Shown in pieces: positions 28,716 to 39,031 of a stretch of 64,000 bases of DNA. The notes beneath the pieces were generated by a model. That model did no database searches. It had not been told where the DNA came from and worked only from the letters and a program-made list of their open reading frames with translations. The stretch comes from an uncultured Clostridia bacterium (GTDB lineage: Bacteria > Bacillota > Clostridia > UMGS1883). Made by a program: the position numbers and the translations under genes. Numbering within the stretch: the first letter of the stretch is position 1; every line of letters starts with the position of its first letter. Location: assembly GCA_947626145.1 (NCBI GenBank), contig CANQRB010000007.1, forward strand, positions 1 to 64,000, in the 5' to 3' direction.

Positions 28716-31700
28716 ATGAAAAAAATACTTTCAATTATACTTTGTGTGCTGCTTGCCTTTGGCCCGGCCTGCGCCGTATTTGCCGAGGGTGAGGAGGCTT
28801 CGGCCGAAACCGCCGAGACCGCTTCGGCCCCGGCGGAGGATCTTGTACTTCGCGCCGGCAGCGGAAAGGTGCTTACCGTTGCCGCCGACGGAGCGAGCCT
28901 GACCATGGCAGATTACGCCGCCGGCGACAGGGCCCAGCTCTGGCGTATAAGCGGCCGGACGGTGTACAACCGTCTTAACAACCGGGCCATAACCGTTGAT
29001 GGCGGGGTCGTTCTTGCGGCCAACAAGGGCCTTGACACTCAGCGGTTCACCCTCAACGGCGACGGTCTGCTGGCCTATGCCGGCGGCGGCTTCCTTGCGG
29101 TGGGTGACGACGAAAATCTCTTCATATCTCAGGACGGCACCGTTTGGGAGGCGCTTACCCCCGACGAGATGGAGGGCGAGAGCCAGGTCGCCGGTCCCCA
29201 GGCCCCGCCCGTCAAGGTGGGCGGTACAATGGTGCTGCTGCTGGACGGAACGGCGGACGTGCTTACCGTCGGGGACGACAAGGTCAGCCTTACCACGGCG
29301 GCATATGACATAAGCGCGGAAGGTCAGTTCTGGAGCTTTTCTCCCAGCGGCACAGCCTTCAATATAAAGAGTACCGAAACCGACACGTATGTTGATGTGT
29401 CCGGCAGCTCCCTTAACCCCGGCGGTCAGCTCATTCTTTGGAGGGGTACCGGCGGCGACAACCAGAAATGGGAGATAGAGCAGGAAAACGGACGCTGCTA
29501 TGTTAGGAGTATGCTTTCCGGCCTGTATATGACCGCCCAGAACGGGGCTGTCACTCAGCAGTCCAAGGAGAACGCCTCGGCATGGCGGCTCATGAGCGCC
29601 GACGATGTCAACGCGGCATTTTTGTCCGGCACAGGCAATTCCGCAGCTTTTGAAAACAGGGTTCGGCTACTGAAAAATCTTGGTATCATAGACGGCGGCC
29701 GCATCTTTGCCGAGGGCGGCACCGTCACCAACCGCGACGCCGTGACGGCGGTGGTACGTCTGGTCACCGGCGGCGATGAGTTTGCCCCCGGAGCCACGGG
29801 CTTTGAGGATGTTGACCCCGCCGACGCGGTCTCCGGTTATGTGCTCCGGGCCGTAGACATGAAGATATGGCCGAACGGTATTCGGTTCTATCCGGATTAC
29901 GCCGCCCGGGCCGATGATTTGATTGCGGCTCTTGTCAAGGGCCTGGGTATGGATTTTATGGCCAACGGCGGATACATGGGCACGGCCAACCGTATTGGCC
30001 TTCTCAAGGGTGTCAGCGCATTTGAGGACAACACCCTGACCTACAGCCAGTTCTTCAAGCTGCTGACTAACGCCCTTTCCGTTCAGATGCCGGACGAGAC
30101 CTACACCTATAACGGCGTGAATTACCGCTTGGACGGCGAACGGACGTTCATAAGCAATTTCTGGGACGTGACAGTCCTTTCCAAGGCCGAAATATTGGAT
30201 GTGGATTACGGAAAAGGCAGGCTCACTGCCGTCTGCGGGGACGAGAACTACGAGCTCATACTGCCCGACAGCTACAATAACGTGGAGCTCCGGGGCCTAA
30301 CTGCGGAGATATGGTTCAACAGCGAGGACGTGGCCCTGAACATAGACGTATATTCCGGCAACAGCGTGGCCTACGGCTATATCACTGCGGTAAACGGCGT
30401 TGAGGACACCGACGCGGTATTTGATCCCGATCTTGTCAGCAATTTCAGCCTGAACTACGACACCGGAAAGTGGCGCACCGCCTCTGGCGTCCGTATCACC
30501 GTTGACGGCAGCGACTACTATGACAGCGTCGCCATGGTGAATGCCTTTGTTCGCCTTGTGTCCAGAAACGGCAGAGTCGAACGCATGGATATATACCACA
30601 TGAAGGAGGGCGGTCTCCTGCGCGAGTACGACGGAGATACATTGACATACCTTCAGGGTGAGCGCACCAAGGTGCTGCTGCGGAATATTTCCCTCAAGGA
30701 CAGAGTCGAGGCCGTGCTCAACGGCCGCCCCGCCGCTCTTGATGAAATACCGTACAATGCTGTGGTTGACTTCTGCGACAGCGGAGACTTCCTCCTTGTG
30801 GCCGCCTCGGTCAACATCGTGACCGGCGACATAAGCATTTCTGACGGAACGTACTGCAACATCGGCGGCGCAATGTACGAAATGATCAATCCCTTCGGCC
30901 GCGTATACTGTTCCTCGGACATGGGTGAGACCTACAGCGAGGACGAAACCGTGCGCCGAAATGTACTGCGGGGCGAGGTCACCGCTTATGTTGATCTCAG
31001 CGGCAGTGTCAGATATATCCGCGGCTCGGAGAATAAGACCACCTTCGTCGGCGTCATAGCCGACATAGACGCCAAAAAGTTCGGCGACAAGGTCAAGGAG
31101 ATCAACAGCGTCACCCTTTTCTCCGACCGTACAGGCACAATGATTAACGAGACCTTTACCCTCGATCTGACAAAGAGCTCCGAGATAACGGAGGATGACG
31201 TGATAGCGCTGTTCAAGGACATGAACCGGTGCGAAAACACCGTTTATGAGTTCCGTGTTTCCGGCGGTGCAATAAAGACCATAACCGAGCTGGATTGGCT
31301 GGAGTGCAGCGACAACGCCAAGAACAACGTTTCCGCCCAGGTTCGCGGCGCCCTTGTGGAGACCTACGGACAGGAGCGGATCGACGAGCTCTTTGACGAT
31401 CCCCACGTGTTCATAACCGGCTGGACAATGGGCCGCGACTACGGACTTGGCAGGATCAACTTCCAGGCCCGCACCGACGCGGGCGACGACTACTCGCTGG
31501 TCTGCGACGGCGGCGCGCCCACGTATGTGGTAGCCTACGACGTGGAGAACGAGTACCGCCCCAGCCAGATGAGCTGGAACGATTACCGCAATATCAACTT
31601 TGACCGCAGCTTCCTTAAGGTCGGCTTCCTTAAAGACAACAAGGAGCGGCTTAAGCCCGACATAGTCTACATTTTCTCCAAGGACAGAAACGCCCTTGTC

Positions 31701-32390
31701 TCCAGCTGGGACGTACACGGAGTTGTAAAGGCCATACGTGAAAATTATGACAATTACGACAACGTGACCTATACCATTGAGCTTTTGGAGCCCGGCGGAG
31801 CCGTCAACAGCTACACCGTGGAGCACGAGGAGGATCTTGTCGGTTCGCTGGACGGTTCCCGTCCCAGGCGGGGCAGCGCCGTCACCCTCAGCGTCCACGG
31901 CAGCTATGAAAAGGTCTACTACAATACCTACGGCGAGATTATCACTGACGAGGAGGCCTGGGCCCTTGAGGACTCCGGCGACTATGTGGAGCTTAGGGAG
32001 ATATACAATGCCAACGGCTACGCCAACGTGGCCAAGGTCTGGGATATGCCCAACGAGATAGGCCGCTTCAACAACGAGTACAGCGTCACCTATGTGGACA
32101 ATATCTATAAGATCGACGGCAACCTCATGTACTACCGTGACAGCTCCTCCGGAGCTATCCAGCCCTACTATTCCACCGGCGGCTCAATGTTCATAATTGA
32201 GGACGCCAGCCACTACCTGATGTTTGATTATGAGGACTTCCGGCGGGGCTATACCGACGCGCCCATCACCCTTGACGACATTTCCACCGAGGCTTACGGC
32301 GGAGAGTCCGACAAGCTGCTGATATTCTCCGTCAGCCGCGGCCGCTATCCGAAGATCATCATCAGAATGCCCTCCGATTGGGAGCCTTAA
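28716..32390 (+). CDS. Secreted ricin-fold / SLH-like protein of unknown function
   Basis: A 1224-residue protein with a signal peptide (ILSIILCVLLAFGPACAVFA). Residues about 45-300 carry ricin-type repeats (LILWRGTGGDNQKWEIEQEN). About 310-460 look like diverged SLH repeats (RVRLLKNLGIIDGGRIFAEG, GFEDVDPADAVSGYVLRAVD, LKGVSAFEDNTLTYSQF). Residues 480-1224 are long beta-rich repeats that I do not recognise (DISISDGTYCNIGGAMYEMI, EILDVDYGKGRLTAVCGDEN). The position inside the lyase/SLH operon suggests a surface structural or glycan-binding role. The SLH-like part lacks some consensus residues, so wall binding is uncertain. Confidence 0.7.
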   Translation: MKKILSIILCVLLAFGPACAVFAEGEEASAETAETASAPAEDLVLRAGSGKVLTVAADGASLTMADYAAGDRAQLWRISGRTVYNRLNNRAITVDGGVVLAANKGLDTQRFTLNGDGLLAYAGGGFLAVGDDENLFISQDGTVWEALTPDEMEGESQVAGPQAPPVKVGGTMVLLLDGTADVLTVGDDKVSLTTAAYDISAEGQFWSFSPSGTAFNIKSTETDTYVDVSGSSLNPGGQLILWRGTGGDNQKWEIEQENGRCYVRSMLSGLYMTAQNGAVTQQSKENASAWRLMSADDVNAAFLSGTGNSAAFENRVRLLKNLGIIDGGRIFAEGGTVTNRDAVTAVVRLVTGGDEFAPGATGFEDVDPADAVSGYVLRAVDMKIWPNGIRFYPDYAARADDLIAALVKGLGMDFMANGGYMGTANRIGLLKGVSAFEDNTLTYSQFFKLLTNALSVQMPDETYTYNGVNYRLDGERTFISNFWDVTVLSKAEILDVDYGKGRLTAVCGDENYELILPDSYNNVELRGLTAEIWFNSEDVALNIDVYSGNSVAYGYITAVNGVEDTDAVFDPDLVSNFSLNYDTGKWRTASGVRITVDGSDYYDSVAMVNAFVRLVSRNGRVERMDIYHMKEGGLLREYDGDTLTYLQGERTKVLLRNISLKDRVEAVLNGRPAALDEIPYNAVVDFCDSGDFLLVAASVNIVTGDISISDGTYCNIGGAMYEMINPFGRVYCSSDMGETYSEDETVRRNVLRGEVTAYVDLSGSVRYIRGSENKTTFVGVIADIDAKKFGDKVKEINSVTLFSDRTGTMINETFTLDLTKSSEITEDDVIALFKDMNRCENTVYEFRVSGGAIKTITELDWLECSDNAKNNVSAQVRGALVETYGQERIDELFDDPHVFITGWTMGRDYGLGRINFQARTDAGDDYSLVCDGGAPTYVVAYDVENEYRPSQMSWNDYRNINFDRSFLKVGFLKDNKERLKPDIVYIFSKDRNALVSSWDVHGVVKAIRENYDNYDNVTYTIELLEPGGAVNSYTVEHEEDLVGSLDGSRPRRGSAVTLSVHGSYEKVYYNTYGEIITDEEAWALEDSGDYVELREIYNANGYANVAKVWDMPNEIGRFNNEYSVTYVDNIYKIDGNLMYYRDSSSGAIQPYYSTGGSMFIIEDASHYLMFDYEDFRRGYTDAPITLDDISTEAYGGESDKLLIFSVSRGRYPKIIIRMPSDWEP

Positions 32391-32393
32391 GCC

Positions 32394-35300
32394 ATGAAAA
32401 AATTTCTTATCTCATTACTCCTGTTGCTGCTGGCGGCGCTGCCCGCCGGCGCGGCGGAGCTGATCACGGGCTACGCCCCCTCGGTGAGGGAGGTCACCGA
32501 CGGGGCCGGCTTCGTTCATCCCGGAATTACCATGAACAAAGCCGACCTTGACCGGATGCAGTACCACGTGCGGGCTGGCGACGAGCCATGGGCCTCGGCC
32601 TTCGAGGAGTTCGCCGCCCTGCCCCAAAGCTCCCGAAACCCCCGTGTACACTACGGCGACGCCTGGGATCAGCACGATTATGAGAATATTTCCGACGAAT
32701 TTGTGGCACAGCGGCTCCGCTTCGACAGCGACACCTGCTTTGCCCAGACCGTAATGTGGTACGTCACCGGTGACGACGTGTACCGGGGCAACGCCCTTGA
32801 CATAATCCGCAAGTGGTCCACGGTTAAGTCCATAGTCCACGACCCCAACCGCTACCTCATTAATAACGAACAGCTCCACTTCGGCGTGGGAATGTACAAG
32901 TTCACCTTCGCCGCCGAGATACTCCGTTACAGCGATTACGACAGAGTTCCCGACTTTGTCTGGACTGAGGCGGACAACGCCGCTTTCCTTAATTTGCTGG
33001 AGCTGAGCTATCCAAAGTACAACCGGTGGTGGCACTTCATGAACCAGCACGCCATCAATAACATGGCCTTTATGGCAAGCGCCATATTCCGTGGCGACAG
33101 AGAGGACTTTGCCGCCGCCGTGGAGCGCACCACCGTCAACTCAGACTACACCAACCCCCGCAGCGGCTCCATTGTCAACGTGATAAGGGAGGTCACCTAT
33201 CAGGGCAAAACCAACCTTCAGCACTGCGAGATGGGTCGGGATCAGGGCCACGCCTACGGCGACATAGGCGCTCTGTCCGTCTGCGCAATGACCGCCCAGC
33301 GTCAGAACGCTCTTGTGGACCCCGTGACGGGGCGGCTGACCGACGGTGAAAACGGCGTAACGGTCTTCGCCTTTGCCGACAACCGCCTGCTCTTCGGCGG
33401 TAACTATATTTCAAATTACAACCTTGGCTTCGATGTGCCTTATCTGCCCGTCGAGGTGGACGAAAAGGCCGACGCCATGTGGTATTACAGCATCAACAAC
33501 AGCAACCGCGGCCTCCTCTATCCCAACATCGGCATACTTTACAACTATTACAAGTACGAGCTGGGCTGGGATATGGAGGACGAGCGCATAAAGTATCTGG
33601 CCCGTGCCTACGAGCTGATGCTGCCCGAGGGGGCCAGCGAGGACTTCCTGGGCTGCTCGACCCTGCTCTTCAGCGGCGACGCCGCTCTTGGGACGGAGCC
33701 GCCCGTTGACCTTACCCCCGACACAACCTACCGCAAGCAGATCGAAAACCGCACCCGTGCGGTAATTTCCGGCAGTGCGGAGACCGTTTACGGCAGGTAT
33801 GACGGTGCCGATATGGGCTTTGTCCGCTTTGACGGGGACGGAGAGATATCCTTCGTGACCGACGATTTCTACCCCGCCTACGGAAGCCTGAGCCTGCGGC
33901 TCCGCACCGACGCCCCCGCCCGCATAGAGGTATACAACAGTGACACCCAAAGTCCGCCCTTTGCCGTCTTTGACCTTCCCTCCACCGACAGCCGGTGGGT
34001 CACCGCGGCTGAGCTGATGGACAGCCGGAGCTACTGGCAGCGCATGACCTACTTCCGGGTGGAGACCGAGGGCAGGGTAGAGCTGGACTGGGTGGAATTT
34101 TCCGACCGGAACGGGCTGCCCTCCGCCGAGATATCGTACACCCGCACTTACCGTGATGAGAGCCGGGCCTATATGTACGCCGGCGGTCAGTATGTGGTGG
34201 CCATATCCTCGCCGGAGGCCTACACCATTCAAAGCACGGTGCCCATGACTGAAAGCGACGGCTTTGTTATCCTCCGTCCCGATGAGGTCGGGGATCAAAG
34301 GCTGTACATCACCATCATGCAAGACGGGATTGTCCACTGTGTCTGCGAGCATATATGGGTCTTTGACAGCGTGGACAGCCTGATCGACAAAACCACCGTC
34401 AATCACCGCCCCGGCGGGGATTACACCTCCGGCTCCATGTCCCGCTATCTTGCGGCGGCGGAGACCCTGCGCACGGCCGGAGCGCCTACGGGCACGGCCT
34501 TTGTGGAGGCCGCCGAGGCCCTTCACCAAGCCGACCTGATGAACCGTGAGGCCAACCTCCCCGACGGCCCGGCCGACGGGCCCATACTCCACTACGATTT
34601 CCGCCGTATGTCCGGGGATAAGATCGCCGATCTGTCCCCCTACGGCAACGACGGAACTCCCCTCGGAGCCGTGGTGGGCGGCGGCGAGGCCGTCCTTTCG
34701 GACGGGGCGGGCATACTCATGCCCCAAGGGCTCCTGTCCGCCTGCGACGCCGTGACGGTATCGGTCACCTTCGAAAGCTTTAACGAGTATACCCTCGCCT
34801 GGCTCTGGTGCTTTGCCAACACGTCGGATACCGGCTACATATTCTTTGCCCCCAACCGCCCCGACGGCAAGTCCTACGCCGCCATAACTCCCGCCTCCTA
34901 CCAGAGCGAGGGCTCCGTCGCGGCGCAGGGAGTGCCCGCCGGCCGCCGCACGACCGCCACGCTGGTACATGACGGCCATCGGCTGACCCTGTATTTGGAC
35001 GGGCGCAAAGCGGCTGAGGGCACGGCGGCCCTCACCCCGGCGGAGCTGGGTTATACGGCTGCCAACTATATCGGCAGGTCGGTCTTTGACTCCGACCCCG
35101 CCTTTGAGGGTACGGTTTACGACTTTCAGGTTTATGACCGGGCCCTGACGGCGGAGGAGGTGCCTGCCGCCCTTCCGGAGGAGAGCGCTCCCGTCCTGAC
35201 CCTTGAAAGCCTCACCCGTGAAAATTCGCTCTATACCTACGGTGCGGCCTGTTCACGGGAGGCGGATATCTACGCCGCCGTGTACGGAGCGGACGGCTCC

Positions 35301-35429
35301 ATGCTGGACGCTGCCCTTGGCCCCGACGGTGTGCTCGAGGCTGACGGAGCCGTCTGCCTCAAGGTCTTTGCCTGGCAGCCCGGCGAAATGCGGCCCCTCG
35401 GCATGGTTTATGTTGATTTGCAGCCGTGA
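32394..35429 (+). CDS. Secreted alginate-lyase-superfamily enzyme with LamG module
   Basis: A 1011-residue secreted enzyme starting 3 bases after the previous stop. After the signal peptide (to about 22) the toroid domain starts at once: HPGITMNKADLDRMQYHVRA, FMNQHAINNMAFMASAIFRG, CEMGRDQGHAYGDIGALS. A beta-sandwich like the end of the 16302 protein follows (about 470-580), then unassigned beta segments. A LamG module (about 720-900, ILHYDFRRMSGDKIADLSPY) precedes the shared C-terminal module (last 70 residues, AAVYGADGSMLDAAL and MRPLGMVYVDLQP). It and the 16302 product are the most similar pair of the three toroid enzymes. It lacks SLH repeats; the shared C-terminal module may serve another localisation. 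It is the last gene of its operon. Confidence 0.8.
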   Translation: MKKFLISLLLLLLAALPAGAAELITGYAPSVREVTDGAGFVHPGITMNKADLDRMQYHVRAGDEPWASAFEEFAALPQSSRNPRVHYGDAWDQHDYENISDEFVAQRLRFDSDTCFAQTVMWYVTGDDVYRGNALDIIRKWSTVKSIVHDPNRYLINNEQLHFGVGMYKFTFAAEILRYSDYDRVPDFVWTEADNAAFLNLLELSYPKYNRWWHFMNQHAINNMAFMASAIFRGDREDFAAAVERTTVNSDYTNPRSGSIVNVIREVTYQGKTNLQHCEMGRDQGHAYGDIGALSVCAMTAQRQNALVDPVTGRLTDGENGVTVFAFADNRLLFGGNYISNYNLGFDVPYLPVEVDEKADAMWYYSINNSNRGLLYPNIGILYNYYKYELGWDMEDERIKYLARAYELMLPEGASEDFLGCSTLLFSGDAALGTEPPVDLTPDTTYRKQIENRTRAVISGSAETVYGRYDGADMGFVRFDGDGEISFVTDDFYPAYGSLSLRLRTDAPARIEVYNSDTQSPPFAVFDLPSTDSRWVTAAELMDSRSYWQRMTYFRVETEGRVELDWVEFSDRNGLPSAEISYTRTYRDESRAYMYAGGQYVVAISSPEAYTIQSTVPMTESDGFVILRPDEVGDQRLYITIMQDGIVHCVCEHIWVFDSVDSLIDKTTVNHRPGGDYTSGSMSRYLAAAETLRTAGAPTGTAFVEAAEALHQADLMNREANLPDGPADGPILHYDFRRMSGDKIADLSPYGNDGTPLGAVVGGGEAVLSDGAGILMPQGLLSACDAVTVSVTFESFNEYTLAWLWCFANTSDTGYIFFAPNRPDGKSYAAITPASYQSEGSVAAQGVPAGRRTTATLVHDGHRLTLYLDGRKAAEGTAALTPAELGYTAANYIGRSVFDSDPAFEGTVYDFQVYDRALTAEEVPAALPEESAPVLTLESLTRENSLYTYGAACSREADIYAAVYGADGSMLDAALGPDGVLEADGAVCLKVFAWQPGEMRPLGMVYVDLQP

Positions 35430-35474
35430 CGCCGCGGCCACGTTTTACGGATTTGTTATGACGAAATAGTACCA

Positions 35475-35517
35475 CCCGCACGGCAGGCGTTTTTCGGCTT
35501 GCTGTGCGGGAATTTTT
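35475..35517 (+). terminator. Terminator of the 16302-35429 operon
   Basis: Imperfect 14-bp arms (CCCGCACGGCAGGC and GCTTGCTGTGCGGG) around a short loop, followed by AATTTTT, 46 bases after the last stop codon. Confidence 0.8.
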
Positions 35518-35529
35518 CGATTTGGCATG

Positions 35530-35561
35530 ATACAAAATGACAAAATAATTATACAAAATGG
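35530..35561 (+). promoter_or_regulatory. AraC-type operator, family 1
   Basis: ATACAAAATG occurs at 35530 and again at 35551, exactly 21 bp apart, with an extra ACAAAAT in between. The 26 bases 35535-35560 match the reverse complement of 39398-39423 at 24 positions. It ends 3 bp before the -35 box of the next gene, where AraC-family activators commonly bind. Confidence 0.7.
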
Positions 35562-35563
35562 AC

Positions 35564-35592
35564 TTTACAATGCTGTGGCTGGGTGCTACAAT
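35564..35592 (+). promoter_or_regulatory. Promoter of the 35627 gene
   Basis: TTTACA (35564-35569), 17-bp spacer, TACAAT (35587-35592). The ATG at 35627 has AGGAGG about 8 bases upstream. Confidence 0.7.
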
Positions 35593-35626
35593 ATATGTAT
35601 AAAATAGAAAATAGGAGGAATGTATT

Positions 35627-38600
35627 ATGAAAAGGTTAAAAAGGAACTGCGGCGGCGGAGCCGGCCTTGGCCTGACCAGGCTTTTGGCCCTGTTTGTCGT
35701 TATCGCAATGGCTGTGGGCATAATGCCCACTGTGGCTTTGGCGGAGGAGCCGGACTACGTACATTATTATATAAAAAATGTGTCCACCAAACAAGTGCTC
35801 CAAAGCAACGGTCATGGAAATATCATTAATTTTGTCGAACCTAGCAGCGCGGAAAATCAAAGTTGGATAATCACGCCAATAGCGGATGTCCGCGCGGCAA
35901 AAAATCTTGATGCTGCAAACGGCCTTGACAACTGTTACTATATTTCGATAGGTGAGGTAACAGACGGAACCGCGTCTATGGAAGTCGTCGTCATTAACGG
36001 CGGCGGCAATTCTGATAGGACGGGAGCCACACTGGTTGAGTGGGATTTAATGGCGAAAGACGATCAAAATTCCACCACGGATATATGGAAGATCGTTCCC
36101 GTGGAGGGTGACTCTAATAGTGGATTTAAGTACAAAATCCTCTCCGCTCACTCCGGACTTTGCATCGACGTTATCAACGGGACTCCGGCTCTGAATGTCT
36201 ACACCGGCCTTGATACTCAAAAATGGGCCTTTGAACAAGTGTCTGGCACAACGCCAACCACATTCAGCACAGTTGTTGACGAAAGCAAGACTGAATTGAA
36301 AAATACAGTGTATATTCCAACTGTGTCATCTGAGCTTGACGAACTTGTTAAAAATGCAAATGGGCCCGTATCCGACCTGGCGATAACAGGTTCAATTAAT
36401 AAACCCAATGATTATATGTATGGTCCGACTGCTGAATTGACGGGCAAGGAGAATGCGACAAACGGTAAGGAGCTAGGAGGTACGTACTATGCGCTTAATG
36501 TGGCTGATGCGGATAATACGATGAACGCCACATATCTCAAGGGAAGGGTTCCCGATCAACAAACGGTTTGGCATGATGTTACGATGAAAACTGATAGCAG
36601 TGACTATTTTATCTACGAGTTTGTACCGACATATGTTAATTCTGCTTCCAGCGGTGAAATGGGAAGTGAAATAGGATTTAGAGACAGTGCCGGCAAGCTT
36701 ATAGGGGCTTTCCGTATGGGAGTTCCGGGAAATTCGGAATTTTCTCCGTATTATGTACACCATGGCGGTAATGGAAACAATTATCTCGAACCTGAAGATT
36801 TCCCTATTGTCGAGACCGAGAATAATCACGAAATTAAATCAGTTGCAGGGGCGTCAAACAAAAATACTTTGATAAGGATGGTTGTCCTTAATCTCAAGTC
36901 TGACGACGACAACAACGGTTCCCATGCCGTAAGATTTTACTGGCGCAAGCCTTACGATGCGGATTCAAAATGGACGCTTTTCTATGAGGCCAAGTATAAC
37001 GGCGTGGTTGGCCCTCTTGCCAAAATAGAGGATCGCAACATCTATTTCAACGGAGGTACGTTGAACGATAAAAACGCGGAAGGGATGGGCTTCGGTAACT
37101 TTAAGGCCTATGCCGGAAATTATATCAATGGTTCAACGAAGATTGATTCCGTGACCACTGAGCAAAACGTAGTGCCCACGCTTCAGCCTAAGACTGATGA
37201 GGGCAACGATATTATATGGGGCTATGCGGACTATTCCACAGACGGTAAGCGCGTAACAGTACACGGCGTTGTTCTTCAGACCGGCGAGGCCGTGACTGCA
37301 GAGGTTATGGTAGGAAAAAGAAATTTGAGCAAGCACCTTACTCATTACTACGATTTTGACAGTGCGGCTGAAGGTACGACGGTGAAAAATGCGGGCACTA
37401 CAAGTGCTGCAGGCGATGGCGTGCTTAATGAAGATGCTAAGATTTATGAGGGTAAGCTCCTGATTAACCGTAACGATAGGGGAAAAACCGATTATATGAA
37501 GATAAATAACGCCGTTGTTACGGATGATCAGACCGAGGTGACAATAGCCGCGTTTTTCCGGCCAAGCATAAATCAACAATCAAATCCTTTGTTTGGATTT
37601 GGAGCAGACGATCATAGGCGGGCATTCTATAATCCAAATACTAATAATGGTCAATTTTTTGAAGTCAGAGCAAATGATGGTTGGAATGGAACAGACTATT
37701 CGGGATTTAACTTTAGTTCTTCTGCTTTAGCCAATAAATGGCATCACATAGCAATAGTTGTAAAGGACAATCAAGTTATAACATATAGTGACGGTGTAAG
37801 TGTTGGAGAAAATACATTTAGCTTGAATCAAACCGTTATAAACTGCATGAAGGGAACAGAAAATTATATCGGTGTGTCGGGATATTCCTCAGGTATTCCA
37901 AACAGCTTCACCGGCTTTATTGACGATTTCCGCGTTTATAACATTGCCCTTAGTGACGACGAAATTGCCACTCTTGCTGGCGATCGTCCGGAAGAGGACA
38001 ACGACCTTATAACTGTCAGCGCTCCCGAGCTGAATGTTGTTAAAGATGCCGGCGAAAGTGATGCAAATGTGGACGATTTATATATGGAGTACAAGGTTGA
38101 CTTCAGTGACGTCAAGGAGTCTGTTGCGGATATTTGTAACAGAACCTTATACTACTCTGTTACTGTAAATCAGTTCGATGCTGACAGTAAGGAGCCCACT
38201 GTTGTAGGAGATGCGCAGACTGTTACCGTTGATGATAATGGAATTGCCACTGTTGGAATAGTACCAAAAAATCCCAATGTAATATATGGTATTTCAGCAA
38301 GCGTAACGGTTGACAATGAGCAAAAGAATGGTCAAGATGCCTACGCTTCTATCGACGCCAATATCGCCAACGCCACCACTCTCTACGAGGAAGTGCTTAA
38401 GGATTTGGCCAACAGCAACTATCAGCAAGGCGACAGCCTTGACCCTGCCCGTCTCGCCAGCGCCAACACCGTTATCGGCCTTGGCGGCTTGGCTGGAATA
38501 GCCGACCTTCAAGGTTTGCAGAATCAAATCATGACGGCCGAAGGCAATACCGTTACGATTAATACACCCTTCAAGGAGCTTGGTATAGGCTTCAAATACA

Positions 38601-38839
38601 GTGCAGATAAGCTTTATGTAGGTGACATTGCAGTTACCGGCTATGCTGATGGTACAGTATATCGGCAACTTACCCTTGCGGACGGCAAAGTTACTCTCAG
38701 CGATCCGTTTGATGCTACCGGTCAGGAAGCCATCACCCTTTCCCTCGACGCGGTACAGATAGAGTTTGTCGAGACGCTCATCGAGTCCCTTGAGGCCGAA
38801 AACGCCGGCTCCGAGGCGGACTTCATTCCCGAATTATAA
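35627..38839 (+). CDS. Secreted ricin-fold / LamG carbohydrate-binding protein
   Basis: A 1070-residue secreted protein with a long signal peptide (LLALFVVIAMAVGIMPTVAL). Its GIMPTVALA ending matches the signal region of the 16302 product. Residues about 45-215 are a ricin-type region (QKWAFEQVSG). About 270-560 look like a ConA-like beta-sandwich. Residues 565-780 are a LamG module (LTHYYDFDSAAEGTTVKNAG, FTGFIDDFRVYNIALSDDEI). The tail is beta-rich and unassigned. No catalytic motif was found, so binding or surface display is the best guess. Bases about 36000-38300 are clearly more AT-rich than both ends of the gene, which suggests the middle was acquired by recombination. The adjacent operator and promoter suggest AraC activation. 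Confidence 0.75.
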   Translation: MKRLKRNCGGGAGLGLTRLLALFVVIAMAVGIMPTVALAEEPDYVHYYIKNVSTKQVLQSNGHGNIINFVEPSSAENQSWIITPIADVRAAKNLDAANGLDNCYYISIGEVTDGTASMEVVVINGGGNSDRTGATLVEWDLMAKDDQNSTTDIWKIVPVEGDSNSGFKYKILSAHSGLCIDVINGTPALNVYTGLDTQKWAFEQVSGTTPTTFSTVVDESKTELKNTVYIPTVSSELDELVKNANGPVSDLAITGSINKPNDYMYGPTAELTGKENATNGKELGGTYYALNVADADNTMNATYLKGRVPDQQTVWHDVTMKTDSSDYFIYEFVPTYVNSASSGEMGSEIGFRDSAGKLIGAFRMGVPGNSEFSPYYVHHGGNGNNYLEPEDFPIVETENNHEIKSVAGASNKNTLIRMVVLNLKSDDDNNGSHAVRFYWRKPYDADSKWTLFYEAKYNGVVGPLAKIEDRNIYFNGGTLNDKNAEGMGFGNFKAYAGNYINGSTKIDSVTTEQNVVPTLQPKTDEGNDIIWGYADYSTDGKRVTVHGVVLQTGEAVTAEVMVGKRNLSKHLTHYYDFDSAAEGTTVKNAGTTSAAGDGVLNEDAKIYEGKLLINRNDRGKTDYMKINNAVVTDDQTEVTIAAFFRPSINQQSNPLFGFGADDHRRAFYNPNTNNGQFFEVRANDGWNGTDYSGFNFSSSALANKWHHIAIVVKDNQVITYSDGVSVGENTFSLNQTVINCMKGTENYIGVSGYSSGIPNSFTGFIDDFRVYNIALSDDEIATLAGDRPEEDNDLITVSAPELNVVKDAGESDANVDDLYMEYKVDFSDVKESVADICNRTLYYSVTVNQFDADSKEPTVVGDAQTVTVDDNGIATVGIVPKNPNVIYGISASVTVDNEQKNGQDAYASIDANIANATTLYEEVLKDLANSNYQQGDSLDPARLASANTVIGLGGLAGIADLQGLQNQIMTAEGNTVTINTPFKELGIGFKYSADKLYVGDIAVTGYADGTVYRQLTLADGKVTLSDPFDATGQEAITLSLDAVQIEFVETLIESLEAENAGSEADFIPEL

Positions 38840-38854
38840 GGAGGACGATTGAAA

Positions 38855-39031
38855 ATGAAAAAGTTTACTTATCCCGAAATTAAAACAGCCGACCTCCGCG
38901 GTGAGGAGGTTATGGCCGGCATCCTTAAGACCAGCTATGAAAGCCGGGCGACAGGCGTAAAGCTCATTACCGTGGAAGAGCCTGCTGAGACTGCCGAGGG
39001 CTACAAGTACTGGAAGTCCTGGCAGCAATAA
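38855..39031 (+). CDS. 58-residue conserved-looking small protein
   Basis: ATG at 38855 lies 10 bases after AAGGAGG, 15 bases after the preceding stop, so it should be co-transcribed. The peptide starts KKFTYPEIKTADLRGEEVMA and ends in an aromatic, charged tail (GYKYWKSWQQ). No signal peptide, no membrane segment, no cysteine. The opening MKKxxxPEI..., then an acidic EEVMAG block, resembles small uncharacterised Clostridia peptides that sometimes read like leader sequences, but no modifying enzyme or exporter lies nearby. A TTG at 38849 is a less likely start because of its short spacing. A terminator follows. Confidence 0.6.
   Translation: MKKFTYPEIKTADLRGEEVMAGILKTSYESRATGVKLITVEEPAETAEGYKYWKSWQQ

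Noticed and set aside
38855-39031. RiPP or bacteriocin precursor
   Set aside because: No radical SAM, lanthionine, YcaO or peptidase-transporter gene lies nearby and there is no clear core peptide; only the leader-like opening suggests it.
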